NCBI GenBank assembly: GCA_002440145.1
Contig: DJRS01000071.1
Coordinates: forward strand, 2,913-17,149
Reading direction: 5' to 3'
DNA length: 14,237 bases
Origin: Verrucomicrobia bacterium UBA6354
GTDB taxonomy: Bacteria > Verrucomicrobiota > Kiritimatiellia > RFP12 > UBA1067
Below, one piece after another: positions 7,086 to 14,203 of the stretch. The notes below the pieces were generated by a model, which worked only from the letters and a program-made list of their open reading frames with translations, was not told where the DNA came from and searched no databases. Numbering within the stretch: position 1 is the first letter of the stretch; the number at the start of each line of letters is the position of its first letter. Position numbers and translations under genes: made by a program.

Positions 7086-7990
7086 CCTGGTTCGCGCCAC
7101 TCGTAGCCGCCGTCGTCGTCGGGACGTGGAACGGCAACTGGTTCCCCTCCCACCGTGCGGAGCATCGCGCCGCGCCCGAAAAAGAGGAGGCGACGATCCG
7201 CGCGTCGGGGCGCATGCTGCGGGCGGCGCTGGTGGAGCTGGATCCGGACGGGACGAACGACGTGATACTCTGTCTGGGCGAGATGCGCAACCGGGACGTC
7301 GCGACGCGCCTCCTGGCCGCCATCGGACGCCCCGGCCTCGCCCTGGCGGGCATTTCGGCCTACCGGCGGCGCGACCGCTTCGACATGCAGCAGGATGCCA
7401 TCGCGACGACGCTTCCGGTCGTGCAGGCGGGATGGAGGCGGTGGGCGCGCAACAGGGAGAAGACGCCGCCGCGCGGACACGTTTACGCCGACCTGCTCCT
7501 CGAGCCCGCCGTCACGGCGCATGTCTACGCCGTGCACCTGAAGTCCAATTACGGACAGCGCACGCCGGAGCAGATCGCCCTCAACCGCCACAAACGCACG
7601 CAGGCGGCGCAGGAACTGGTGCGCCTGGCCGGCAGGCAGACAGGGCCCGTCGTAATCGCCGGGGACGTGAACGCGGACAGGTGGAATCCCGAATTCGCCG
7701 AGGAGAAGCTCTTCGGAATCCTCCGCGCGGCGCGTTTCCGCAATGCGCTCGAGGAACTGCCGGCGTCCGCGCGGGCGACGTACGTCGGTCGCGGGAAAGG
7801 CCGGAACAGCGCGCTGGATTACATTTTCACGCGCGGCTGGGGCGTTCCGGCGGCGGTCCGCACCTTCCCGGCGGAGGGCTGTTCGGACCACAAGCCCGTC
7901 TTCGCCGTCCTGGAAGCGCCGCGGACGGTTTCCGCGCAACCCCAAATGTGCTATAATAGGGATGATGAACCACCAGACGGACAGTTTTGA
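7082..7990 (+). CDS. Endonuclease/exonuclease/phosphatase-family hydrolase
   Basis: A 302-residue member of the EEP superfamily (metal-dependent phosphoesterases acting on nucleic acids, phospholipids or inositol phosphates). The full catalytic set is visible in order: N17 (GTWNGNW), E67 (LGEMRN), H152 (VHLKSN), D195 and N197 (GDVNAD), D246 (ALDYIF), and D269-H270 (SDHKPVF). It is therefore probably active. The first 13 residues are hydrophobic but merge into the first beta-strand of the fold, so a cleaved signal peptide is unlikely without losing N17; a short membrane anchor is possible. The start ATG overlaps the cysE stop by four bases. The EEP fold should end near residue 283; the last roughly 20 residues are encoded by DNA that forms the rnhC promoter and overlaps the rnhC start by 29 bases, so this tail is probably not functional. 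The substrate is unknown. Confidence 0.85.
   Translation: MTWFAPLVAAVVVGTWNGNWFPSHRAEHRAAPEKEEATIRASGRMLRAALVELDPDGTNDVILCLGEMRNRDVATRLLAAIGRPGLALAGISAYRRRDRFDMQQDAIATTLPVVQAGWRRWARNREKTPPRGHVYADLLLEPAVTAHVYAVHLKSNYGQRTPEQIALNRHKRTQAAQELVRLAGRQTGPVVIAGDVNADRWNPEFAEEKLFGILRAARFRNALEELPASARATYVGRGKGRNSALDYIFTRGWGVPAAVRTFPAEGCSDHKPVFAVLEAPRTVSAQPQMCYNRDDEPPDGQF
7929..7957 (+). promoter_or_regulatory. rnhC promoter with extended -10, inside the end of the EEP gene
   Basis: A perfect TATAAT (7952-7957) preceded by TGC (7949-7951) makes a TGn extended -10. The -35-like TTTCCG (7929-7934), 17 bases upstream, is weak (3 of 6). The +1 expected near 7964 falls on the two tandem ATG codons at 7962 and 7965, so transcripts would be leaderless. 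The site lies in the coding sequence of the preceding gene. Confidence 0.7.
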
Positions 7991-9053
7991 ATCGGCGGGC
8001 GCGGCACTTCCCGGAAAGACGTGCTTTACCTTTGAGCTGACCAACGACCAGCAGGAACGCGCGCTGGGCATCTTCGTGACGGGCAACTATCGCCGGCGCG
8101 AGGTGCCGTACGCCCTGTATTCGGTCGAAGGCGACCGTTTCAACGCGACGCTCTACGAGAAAGAGAAGCACGGCCGGCGCAAGCTTTGCGTCCAGGGGCG
8201 AGGCGCGGAGGATTTCGTGCTGTTCGTGCTGGAGCCGCAGGTCCTGGGCGCGGCGACACTCGGCTACGAGGACGTTCTGCATCCGGAACTTTCCGCGCCG
8301 CATGCGGGGAGCGACGAATCGGGAAAGGGCGACTACTTCGGTCCGCTCGTGGTGTGTTGCTGCTATACGGACGAGAGGCTCTCGGCCGAGATGAAGAAGC
8401 TGGGCGTGCGCGACTGCAAGCAGATGTCGGACAAGGCGGTCCTGGCGGCCGGCGCGTCGCTTCGGTCGCTTTTGGGCTCTTCGGGCTATGCGGCGGTCAA
8501 GCTGGGGCCCGCCGCCTACAACAGGCTGTACGCGAAGATGCGCAACATCAACCGGATGCTCGCCTGGGCGCATGCGACGGCGATCGAGGAGCTCCTGGAA
8601 AAGCGCCCGGACTGCCCGCGCGTCGTGGTGGACCAGTTCGCCGCGACGGAGGCGGTCGTCGCGCGCGCGCTGAAACCGCGCGGCAAGACGGCCGAAGTCG
8701 AACAGCGGCACAAGGCCGAAAGCGATATCGCCGTCGCGGCGGCTTCCGTCGTCGCGCGCGAACTTTTCCTGCGCGACATGGCGAAGATGTCCAAGGACGT
8801 GTTCGGGGACGCCCCGGCGGCGGACGGATCCCCCGCGCCCGCCATCCCCATCGGGTCGAGCGATCCCCGGGTGCGCGCCGTGGCGGAGGACATGGTGAAG
8901 AAGCACGGCCCGGTCTGGCTGATGAACCATTGCAAGGCGCACTTCCAGACGACGGACAAGGTTTTGGCGGCGTGCGGCTTCACGCGCGCGGATTTGCCGC
9001 CGGAGGGACAGGTCGTCTCGGCGGTCAAGAACGGAACATTCAAAGGCAAATAG
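7962..9053 (+). CDS. rnhC: Ribonuclease HIII
   Basis: A 363-residue cytosolic enzyme that cleaves the RNA strand of RNA-DNA hybrids, in replication and R-loop removal. The N-terminal part (about 20-105) is the substrate-binding TBP-like domain typical of type HIII. The catalytic domain opens with GSDESGKGDYFGPLV, supplying D118 and E119, followed by D224 (VVVDQF) and the HKAESDIAVAAASVVAR segment with D255. The GSDESGKGDYFG signature and the extra N-terminal domain separate HIII from type HII. Two adjacent start codons (ATG 7962, ATG 7965) are possible; the second gives 362 residues. The gene overlaps the preceding one by 29 bases and has a promoter right at its start, so it can be transcribed independently. 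Its stop lies three bases before the TolQ-like gene, which may therefore depend on the rnhC promoter. Confidence 0.93.
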   Translation: MMNHQTDSFESAGAALPGKTCFTFELTNDQQERALGIFVTGNYRRREVPYALYSVEGDRFNATLYEKEKHGRRKLCVQGRGAEDFVLFVLEPQVLGAATLGYEDVLHPELSAPHAGSDESGKGDYFGPLVVCCCYTDERLSAEMKKLGVRDCKQMSDKAVLAAGASLRSLLGSSGYAAVKLGPAAYNRLYAKMRNINRMLAWAHATAIEELLEKRPDCPRVVVDQFAATEAVVARALKPRGKTAEVEQRHKAESDIAVAAASVVARELFLRDMAKMSKDVFGDAPAADGSPAPAIPIGSSDPRVRAVAEDMVKKHGPVWLMNHCKAHFQTTDKVLAACGFTRADLPPEGQVVSAVKNGTFKGK

Positions 9054-9056
9054 GCA

Positions 9057-9779
9057 ATGATACTGGCAAACTCTCTCGTGGACGGCTTCCTTTCGTCCAA
9101 CCTCATGGGACAGGGCATCGTGGAAGTGCAATTGCTCGGGTCGATAGTCATGGTCGCGGCGATTATCGGCAAATTCCGCGAACTGCGCTTCATGTCCGCC
9201 GCAGCGCGGCGCTTTCTGCGCGATTTCTCGGAAGGCAAGGACGTGCTGGACCACTATCTCACGCGCCGTCCGGCGGGGACGTGCGGCATGGAGCGCATCT
9301 ACAAGGAGACTTGCGAACGGCTGCTGAAGATCCTGACGCCCGACGTGCGGTCGCTGCTTGCCGGCCGCGATACGGACGGCAACGGCGCCGCGGCGTTGAC
9401 GGCGCGCGAGATAGAGCTTGTGCGCGGAACCTGCGAACACGTGCTGGACGAGGAGGAATTGCGCGTGGAGGCGGGCGCGGGCGTCGTCGCGACGGTCGTT
9501 GCGCTCGCGCCGATGCTGGGCCTGCTGGGCACGGTGTGGGGCGTGCTGGACGCCTTCGCCGACATGGGCAGCGCCGGCAGCGCGAATCTCGCCACCATCG
9601 CGCCTTCCATTTCCGCCGCGCTCGTCACGACGGTCGTCGGGCTTCTGATCGCGATCCCGGGCGTCGTCGCCTTCAACCGCCTGAACGGGCTCATGCGCAC
9701 GCTCACGAGCGACATGGAAGGGTTCACGGACGAATTGATGGGGCGCATCGCGTGCGAATTCCAGGGGAGGGGAGCGTAA
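9057..9779 (+). CDS. TolQ/ExbB-family proton channel subunit (MotA/TolQ/ExbB)
   Basis: A 240-residue inner-membrane protein with three predicted membrane helices: about 20-38, 142-164 and 182-205. The second helix carries LGLLGTVWGVLDAF and the third APSISAALVTTVVGLLIAIP followed by FN, close to the TolQ signatures 'GLfGTVwGI' and 'IaeALiaTaiGL..AIPA'. T191/T192 in the third helix match the conserved threonine region of the proton path. The long cytoplasmic loop between helices 1 and 2 (about 39-140) is also typical. With the next two genes it should form a proton-driven motor that energises a periplasm-spanning partner. It starts three bases after the rnhC stop with only a weak ribosome binding site (AAAGG near 9043), so translational coupling is likely. 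TolQ and ExbB cannot be separated with certainty. Confidence 0.9.
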   Translation: MILANSLVDGFLSSNLMGQGIVEVQLLGSIVMVAAIIGKFRELRFMSAAARRFLRDFSEGKDVLDHYLTRRPAGTCGMERIYKETCERLLKILTPDVRSLLAGRDTDGNGAAALTAREIELVRGTCEHVLDEEELRVEAGAGVVATVVALAPMLGLLGTVWGVLDAFADMGSAGSANLATIAPSISAALVTTVVGLLIAIPGVVAFNRLNGLMRTLTSDMEGFTDELMGRIACEFQGRGA

Positions 9780-9781
9780 CC

Positions 9782-10192
9782 ATGCGGCGGCGCAGGCGCG
9801 TACGCGGCGAGAAACCGAAGGCGGCGGTCGACATGACCTCGCTGATCGACTTGACGTTTCTGCTTCTCGTGACCTTCATCGTGACGCTGCCCGCGCTGGA
9901 GCAGGGGGTGTCCATCCTTCTGCCGCGCGCGAAGACGGACGAGCTGCCGACGAAGAACAAAAAGGCGAACACGATCACGATAGACGCGCAAAACCGCCTC
10001 TTTCTGAACAACCGCCCGACGACCGCGGCCGACCTCAAGAAAGACCTCCTCGCCTTGGCGGCGGATGACCCCGACGTGCCCGTTCTCGTGCGCGGCGACG
10101 AGCGGCTGGACTACGGCAGCGTCATGCGCATCGTGAAGATCGTGTACGATTGCAAGATCCGCCGCATGGCGCTCGTAACGGTGGAACAGTAG
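9782..10192 (+). CDS. TolR/ExbD-family proton channel subunit
   Basis: A 136-residue protein with a very basic cytoplasmic start (MRRRRRVRGEK), one membrane helix (about 19-38, SLIDLTFLLLVTFIVTLP) and a periplasmic domain. D23 in the helix sits at the position of the essential proton-carrying aspartate of TolR (Asp23) and ExbD (Asp25). The periplasmic part shows the TolR/ExbD pattern: TITIDAQNRLFLNN, a helix with DLKKDL, then PVLVRGDERLDYGSVMRIV. It starts two bases after the TolQ-like stop, with GGGAGG nearby as ribosome binding site. It is likely the partner of the TolQ-like and TonB/TolA-like proteins on either side. Confidence 0.9.
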   Translation: MRRRRRVRGEKPKAAVDMTSLIDLTFLLLVTFIVTLPALEQGVSILLPRAKTDELPTKNKKANTITIDAQNRLFLNNRPTTAADLKKDLLALAADDPDVPVLVRGDERLDYGSVMRIVKIVYDCKIRRMALVTVEQ

Positions 10193-10194
10193 CC

Positions 10195-11079
10195 ATGTTC
10201 GACGAAGAAGCCCGGAAGCCGAAGGTGTTCGACGCGCGGACGGTGGGACTCGCCGTCGCGGCGCATCTCCTGCTTTTCGCCGCGCTTTTCCTTGTCGGGC
10301 AGTTCGCGGCGAAACCGAAGGAAACGGTCGTTCCGATCGACTTGACGGTCGTCGTCCACGAGAATCCGGACGGCGCGGAAAACGAGCCGCCGCCCGAAAA
10401 GGAGGTGGCTTCGCCCGAACCCGAACCGGCCCCCGAGCCCCCGCCCCCGCCGCCGGAGCCCGCGCCGGCCCCCGAACCCGCGCCCGCGCCCCAAGTCGAC
10501 GCCGTGGAGCGGACGGAAGAGCCCAAGAAGGAGCCGCCGAAGAAGGTGGAGCCTCCGCCCCGGCCCCGACCGAAACCGAAGCCCCGGCCCGAACAGCCTC
10601 CGAAGCCCCGCAAATCGAAAGAGCAAATCGCCCAGGAGCGCGCACAGGCGCGCGCCAGACGCCTGCGGGAGATCCGCAACGCCGTCAAGCGCGGCGAGGC
10701 GCCGCGCACGGACGGCCGCACGGAGAAGCGCCCGCCCGATTGGCGCGAATTGCTCGGACAGGGCTACACGCCCGGCGCGAAAACGCAGATCGCCGCGGAC
10801 GAAAGCCAGCGTTGCCTTTCGCTCATCCGCCGCGCTTTTTACGCGAAGTGGGACAGCCCCCCCTGGACGGATGCGCTGGGCGACATGATCCTCGAGGTCC
10901 GTTTCGGCCCGGGCGGCGTCGTGAAGAGCTGCCGGCTCGTCAAAAGTTCCGGCGACCGCGCGGCGGACGATACCGTCCTCGCGGCGGCCGCCCAAGTGGC
11001 GTCCGTGCCGGGACTCACCCATGATTTCCTCTCGCAGAATCCCTCGGTCAAAGTCCGTTTCAAAGTAAAACCCAATTGA
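10195..11079 (+). CDS. TonB/TolA-like energy transducer
   Basis: A 294-residue protein anchored by one N-terminal membrane helix (about 15-39, VGLAVAAHLLLFAALFLVG). H24 in that helix fits the conserved histidine of TonB and TolA, which contacts the ExbB/TolQ motor. A proline- and glutamate-rich stretch (about 64-100) and a basic proline-rich stretch (about 115-140) should span the periplasm, followed by a charged, probably helical segment (AQERAQARARRLREIR). The C-terminal domain (about 203-294) has CLSLIRRAFYAKW, VRFGPGGVVKSCRLVKSSGD and FKVKPN, matching the TonB/TolA C-terminal fold that binds outer-membrane or periplasmic partners. 'RRAFYAKW' near its start is more TolA-like. It starts two bases after the TolR-like stop. 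No TonB-dependent receptor, TolB or Pal is in the window, so TonB versus TolA stays open. Confidence 0.85.
   Translation: MFDEEARKPKVFDARTVGLAVAAHLLLFAALFLVGQFAAKPKETVVPIDLTVVVHENPDGAENEPPPEKEVASPEPEPAPEPPPPPPEPAPAPEPAPAPQVDAVERTEEPKKEPPKKVEPPPRPRPKPKPRPEQPPKPRKSKEQIAQERAQARARRLREIRNAVKRGEAPRTDGRTEKRPPDWRELLGQGYTPGAKTQIAADESQRCLSLIRRAFYAKWDSPPWTDALGDMILEVRFGPGGVVKSCRLVKSSGDRAADDTVLAAAAQVASVPGLTHDFLSQNPSVKVRFKVKPN
10411..10495 (+). repeat. Proline-rich low-complexity tract in the TonB/TolA-like gene
   Basis: The DNA is an almost pure CCC/CCG/GAA/GCG run coding for alternating Pro, Glu and Ala. It is the extended periplasm-spanning spacer usual for TonB, not an independent repeat element. Confidence 0.7.
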
Positions 11080-11081
11080 GT

Positions 11082-13097
11082 ATGACGATGTTCGCGACGG
11101 TTTTTTCGTGTTTATTGGCGGCAATCGCGCTCCCCGGCGTGAAAGGGGAGCGGCTGGTCACACGCGCCTTTCTGGACGCCAACAACGTGCGCGTGGGCGA
11201 CCCGCTCGTCCTGACGGTCGATTTCCTGGGCGATGCCGACTTCTCGGCGTTGCATCCCCCCGCGCTCGCGTCCCGCGTGGACACCCGCTTCTGGCGCATA
11301 GACGACCGCAGCGCCAAGACCGAAACCGTGGAGTCCGCGCGCCGTCTCGTCTATCGCGTCCGTCCCATGCGGGAGGGGTGCTACGATTTCCCCTCGCTTG
11401 CCTTCGCCTATGTGGACGGCTCCTCCGGCGCGACGAACACGATCCGCACGCAGCCCCTGCCGGTGCACGTCAAGGCCGGCGCGCAAGCCGCCCTCGCCGC
11501 CCTCGAAGACGAGAGCGCGGAGAATGCGCTTCCGGACGGTCTTTTCGTCGACCTCTCGCATAGCCCCTGGCGGTCGGGCGCGGCGCTTTCGGCGGACGCG
11601 CGTTTCGCCTGGCGCCGGGCTTGCGCACAGCCTTCGGCGGCGGCTTTCGCCGCGTTCGGCTTTCCCGAGGCGCGCCTGAACGCCGCGGCCTGCGAATTGA
11701 TGGAAGGACATTGGGCGAAAGCCAAGGCCATTTACGAATCCCTCGAGTGGCGGATAGGCCAGACGCCCGCCGTCAGCCGCGGCCTGCGGGCCGTGCAGGT
11801 CCTCGCGACGGGCGATCCGGCGGCCGAATTGCCGGCTTGGCGCCAGGCGCTGCATCCCGTCCTGCGGTACGGTTGGCGGGGGCGTCTGGCCTGTCTGGGC
11901 GCCCTGTCGTTGGCGGTTGCGCTGCTCCTTTTCGCCCTGTCCCGCCTCGTGCGCCGTATCGTCTTCTGCCTGACGCTCGCCCTGTCCCTTTGGGGCGCAG
12001 CCGGGATTTCGCCGGCCGTCGCGCAGTCCGTCTCGCCCTTCGAGGAGATGGCCGAGCGCATGCGGCGCGAAATGGACCAGATGTTCGAGGATGCCGGATT
12101 CGGCGCCCGGCGGCGGCTTGCCGCGCTTCCCGAACCCGCGCTCAAAGCTGACGTCGTCCCCGACGGCGAGAGCATCCGCGCAGGCGAGCCGTTTGCCTTC
12201 ATCGTAAGCGTGACGTGCCCGAAGGACGTGACGCTGAGCGGCTTGACCTTGCGCCTGGATCCCTGCCCGGAGGCCCTGGTCCCGCTTGGGAGCGGCGAGG
12301 CGATGACGGATCTCGCCGCGGCGGACACGAACGCCGTCGTCCGCCGCGTGGCGATTCAGGTCCGTTGCGATGCGCCGTTCCGGGGCGTGGTTTCGTTCCA
12401 GGTCGAAGGGCGGTGCGAACAGCGTCTGCGGCGCGGGCAAAGCCTTTTTTCCGCCAGCCGTCCATTCTCCATCCGCGCCCGCCCGCGGCGGTTGGAGGTC
12501 GCCGCGCCGCCGGCGGCCGGGCGCCCGGCCGGCTATGCGGGCATCGTCGCGTCCAGGCTGTCGCTCCGCCTGCTGGAACCCGAAGCGCGCGTCGAGACGA
12601 ACGATGTCGTGGCGCTCGACATAGAAGTCTCGTACAAAGGCTACATCCCGCCGGACGCCTTGCCGGACATCCTGGCCGACGATCGCCGCCAGCGCCTCGT
12701 CTACCGCCTGTACGCGCGTGCGGAAGGCGCCGCGCGCACGCCGGACATCGCCATCCCGTACTACGACCTGAAGACGAAATCCTATGCCGTCGCGTCCGTG
12801 CCCGGCGTCCGGCTGCGGTATGAATCCTCCGGCACGAATGCATCCCCGGCGCGCGTGGCCGTCAATCTGGAAGCGCCCGGCGAAAAGCGCGAACCGCTGG
12901 TGGCGCTCCGTTTCGCGCCGCGCCGCACGGCCCGCACGCTCGCCTGGGCGAACCCGGACCGGTGCCGCGAAACGGAACGCGACGGCGAATGGGTGCGCCT
13001 GGACGACGGAGGGCATGCCGGATGGGCCCCCCGGAGCGAATGGGACGCCGGCCGAAACCGTCCCGCCCCCCGGGAAAAGAAAGGAACGCTTCCGTGA
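11082..13097 (+). CDS. BatD-family periplasmic protein with double architecture and internal signal-peptide-like segment
   Basis: A 671-residue envelope protein. Residues 1-22 are a Sec signal (cleavage near VKG/ER). The first half (23-266) has a BatD-like Ig-type domain: VRVGDPLVLTVDFLG, RRLVYRVRP (R88-R92), FPSLAFAYVD; then an Ala-rich helical, TPR-like stretch (LMEGHWAKAKAIYESLEW). Two hydrophobic segments follow (269-287 and 293-312); the second has the form of a signal peptide, with RR before it and AVA/QS after it. The second half holds PPAAGRPAGYAGIV, VETNDVVALDIEVSYKG, QRLVYRL (537-543) and PDIAIPYYD, the classic BatD region, and ends with an SH3-like segment (about 612-655: GEWVRLDD, GHAGW). 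BatD proteins belong to Bat (aerotolerance) operons. Here no MoxR, DUF58 or VWA gene is near; instead it follows the TonB/TolA-like gene by two bases. ATG 11088, with GAG 7 bases upstream, is an alternative start. Confidence 0.75.
   Translation: MTMFATVFSCLLAAIALPGVKGERLVTRAFLDANNVRVGDPLVLTVDFLGDADFSALHPPALASRVDTRFWRIDDRSAKTETVESARRLVYRVRPMREGCYDFPSLAFAYVDGSSGATNTIRTQPLPVHVKAGAQAALAALEDESAENALPDGLFVDLSHSPWRSGAALSADARFAWRRACAQPSAAAFAAFGFPEARLNAAACELMEGHWAKAKAIYESLEWRIGQTPAVSRGLRAVQVLATGDPAAELPAWRQALHPVLRYGWRGRLACLGALSLAVALLLFALSRLVRRIVFCLTLALSLWGAAGISPAVAQSVSPFEEMAERMRREMDQMFEDAGFGARRRLAALPEPALKADVVPDGESIRAGEPFAFIVSVTCPKDVTLSGLTLRLDPCPEALVPLGSGEAMTDLAAADTNAVVRRVAIQVRCDAPFRGVVSFQVEGRCEQRLRRGQSLFSASRPFSIRARPRRLEVAAPPAAGRPAGYAGIVASRLSLRLLEPEARVETNDVVALDIEVSYKGYIPPDALPDILADDRRQRLVYRLYARAEGAARTPDIAIPYYDLKTKSYAVASVPGVRLRYESSGTNASPARVAVNLEAPGEKREPLVALRFAPRRTARTLAWANPDRCRETERDGEWVRLDDGGHAGWAPRSEWDAGRNRPAPREKKGTLP
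11949..12023 (+). other. Internal signal-peptide-like segment with in-frame GTG
   Basis: Codons 290-314 of the BatD-like gene read as a complete Sec signal: basic RR, about 20 hydrophobic residues, then ISPAVA before QSVS. An in-frame GTG at 11949 could start a separate protein of 382 residues, but no ribosome binding site is seen before it. Confidence 0.5.
13081..13085 (+). promoter_or_regulatory. Ribosome binding site AAGGA for the GTG start at 13094
   Basis: AAGGA lies 8 bases before GTG 13094. It selects this GTG, whose TGA-overlap (GTGA) couples it to the BatD-like gene, over the longer open frame from 12962, which would read through about 44 Arg/Pro-rich residues of the upstream gene. 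Confidence 0.7.
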
Positions 13098-14203
13098 ACG
13101 AGTCCCCCCGCCTGTTTCTGTCCCCGCCCTGGATAGGGCGCGAAGAGCGCGCGGCCGTGAAAGCCGCATTCGATTCGGGCTATGTCGCCCCTTGCGGTCC
13201 GCAGGTGGACGCCTTCGAACAGGCGATCGCCCGGCAGGCCGGTCGGAGCCATGCCGTCGCCGTTTCGAGCGGAACCGCCGCGCTGGATCTCATCCTCGCC
13301 CATCTGGGCGTGGACGCGCACTGGACGGTCGTCTCCCCGACCCTGACCTTTGTGGCGACGGTCGGACCGGCCTGGCACCGCGGCGCGAAAATCGTTTTCG
13401 TGGACAGCGACGCGACCGGCACGATGGATTGCGCACTCCTGGAAAAGGCTCTCGCGGACGTGAAAGACCCCGCCCGCACGCTCGTCATCGGCGTGGATCT
13501 CTACGGCGCCTGCTGCGATTACGGACGGATAGGCCGCCTGTGCAGGCGCGCCGGCGCGACCTTCGTCCTGGATTCCGCCGAAGCGGTCGGTTCGGCCTGC
13601 AGGGGACGGCCGGCGGGTTCGGCGGGACTCGCCGCCATCTACTCCTTCAACGGAAACAAGATTGTCACGACGTCCGGCGGCGGCGCCATCTTGACGGATT
13701 CGAAAGCCTTGGCCGACCATGCCCGCAAACTCGCGCAGCAAAGCCGGGAGCCTGTGCCGTGGTATGAACACAAAGAGGTCGGCTACAACTATCGCATGAG
13801 CAACCTCCTCGCGGCCGTGGGACTGGCCCAATTGGACAAACTGCCGCGCATTCTCGCCAAACGCGCGGAAAACGCCGCGTTTTACGCCCGCCATCTGCCC
13901 GGACGTCTCTTGCCCACGGGCAACCATTGGCTCTCCGTCGCGCTGTTCGACTCTCCCGAAGCGGCCCGGGAACTGGGTGCGCGCTTCGCCGCGGCGAATA
14001 TCGAGACGCGTCCGGTCTGGAAGCCCCTCCATCTGCAACCGGTCTTCGCGCACGCGCCGGTTTATGGCGGAGAAGTCGCGGAGTCCTTCTTCCGGCGCGG
14101 ATTGTGCCTGCCCTCGGGGACGGGGTTGACCGCCCGGGACCGGACGCGCATCCGTCGCGTTCTGGACTCCTTCTTGCAGGATCGGGCGGACGCGACCGCA
14201 TAG
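13094..14203 (+). CDS. DegT/DnrJ/EryC1/StrS-family sugar aminotransferase, PglE-like
   Basis: A 369-residue PLP-dependent enzyme that aminates a keto sugar nucleotide. The start LFLSPPWIGREERAAVKAAF and YVAPCGPQVDAFE match the UDP-4-amino-sugar aminotransferase branch (PglE/WlaK-like) that makes bacillosamine-type sugars for glycans. PLP-site features: SSGTAA at 58-63, D160 (VLDSAEAVGS) that would contact the pyridine nitrogen, and K189 in SFNGNKIVTTSGGG as the Schiff-base lysine. HKEVGYNYRMSN (226-237) is the typical sugar-binding stretch. The end, LCLPSGTGLTARDRTRI, is also characteristic, so the gene is complete. It begins with GTG overlapping the stop of the BatD-like gene. No partner dehydratase, acetyltransferase or glycosyltransferase is in the window; they may lie downstream. 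The precise sugar (bacillosamine, perosamine or similar) is not decidable. Confidence 0.88.
   Translation: MNESPRLFLSPPWIGREERAAVKAAFDSGYVAPCGPQVDAFEQAIARQAGRSHAVAVSSGTAALDLILAHLGVDAHWTVVSPTLTFVATVGPAWHRGAKIVFVDSDATGTMDCALLEKALADVKDPARTLVIGVDLYGACCDYGRIGRLCRRAGATFVLDSAEAVGSACRGRPAGSAGLAAIYSFNGNKIVTTSGGGAILTDSKALADHARKLAQQSREPVPWYEHKEVGYNYRMSNLLAAVGLAQLDKLPRILAKRAENAAFYARHLPGRLLPTGNHWLSVALFDSPEAARELGARFAAANIETRPVWKPLHLQPVFAHAPVYGGEVAESFFRRGLCLPSGTGLTARDRTRIRRVLDSFLQDRADATA

Noticed and set aside
8186..10192. Possible N-terminal extension of the TolR/ExbD-like protein
   Set aside because: The upstream part overlaps rnhC and the TolQ-like gene in another frame with low-complexity Arg/Gly sequence; ATG 9782 gives a standard-length TolR with Asp at position 23.
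10411..10495. Repetitive CCC/GAA tract as a mobile or CRISPR-like repeat
   Set aside because: It encodes the ordinary Pro/Glu/Ala spacer of a TonB/TolA protein; there are no regular repeat-spacer units.
11112..13169. 685-codon minus-strand open frame opposite the BatD-like gene
   Set aside because: Arg/Gly-rich composition and no recognisable domain, while the + strand protein has a signal peptide and BatD motifs.
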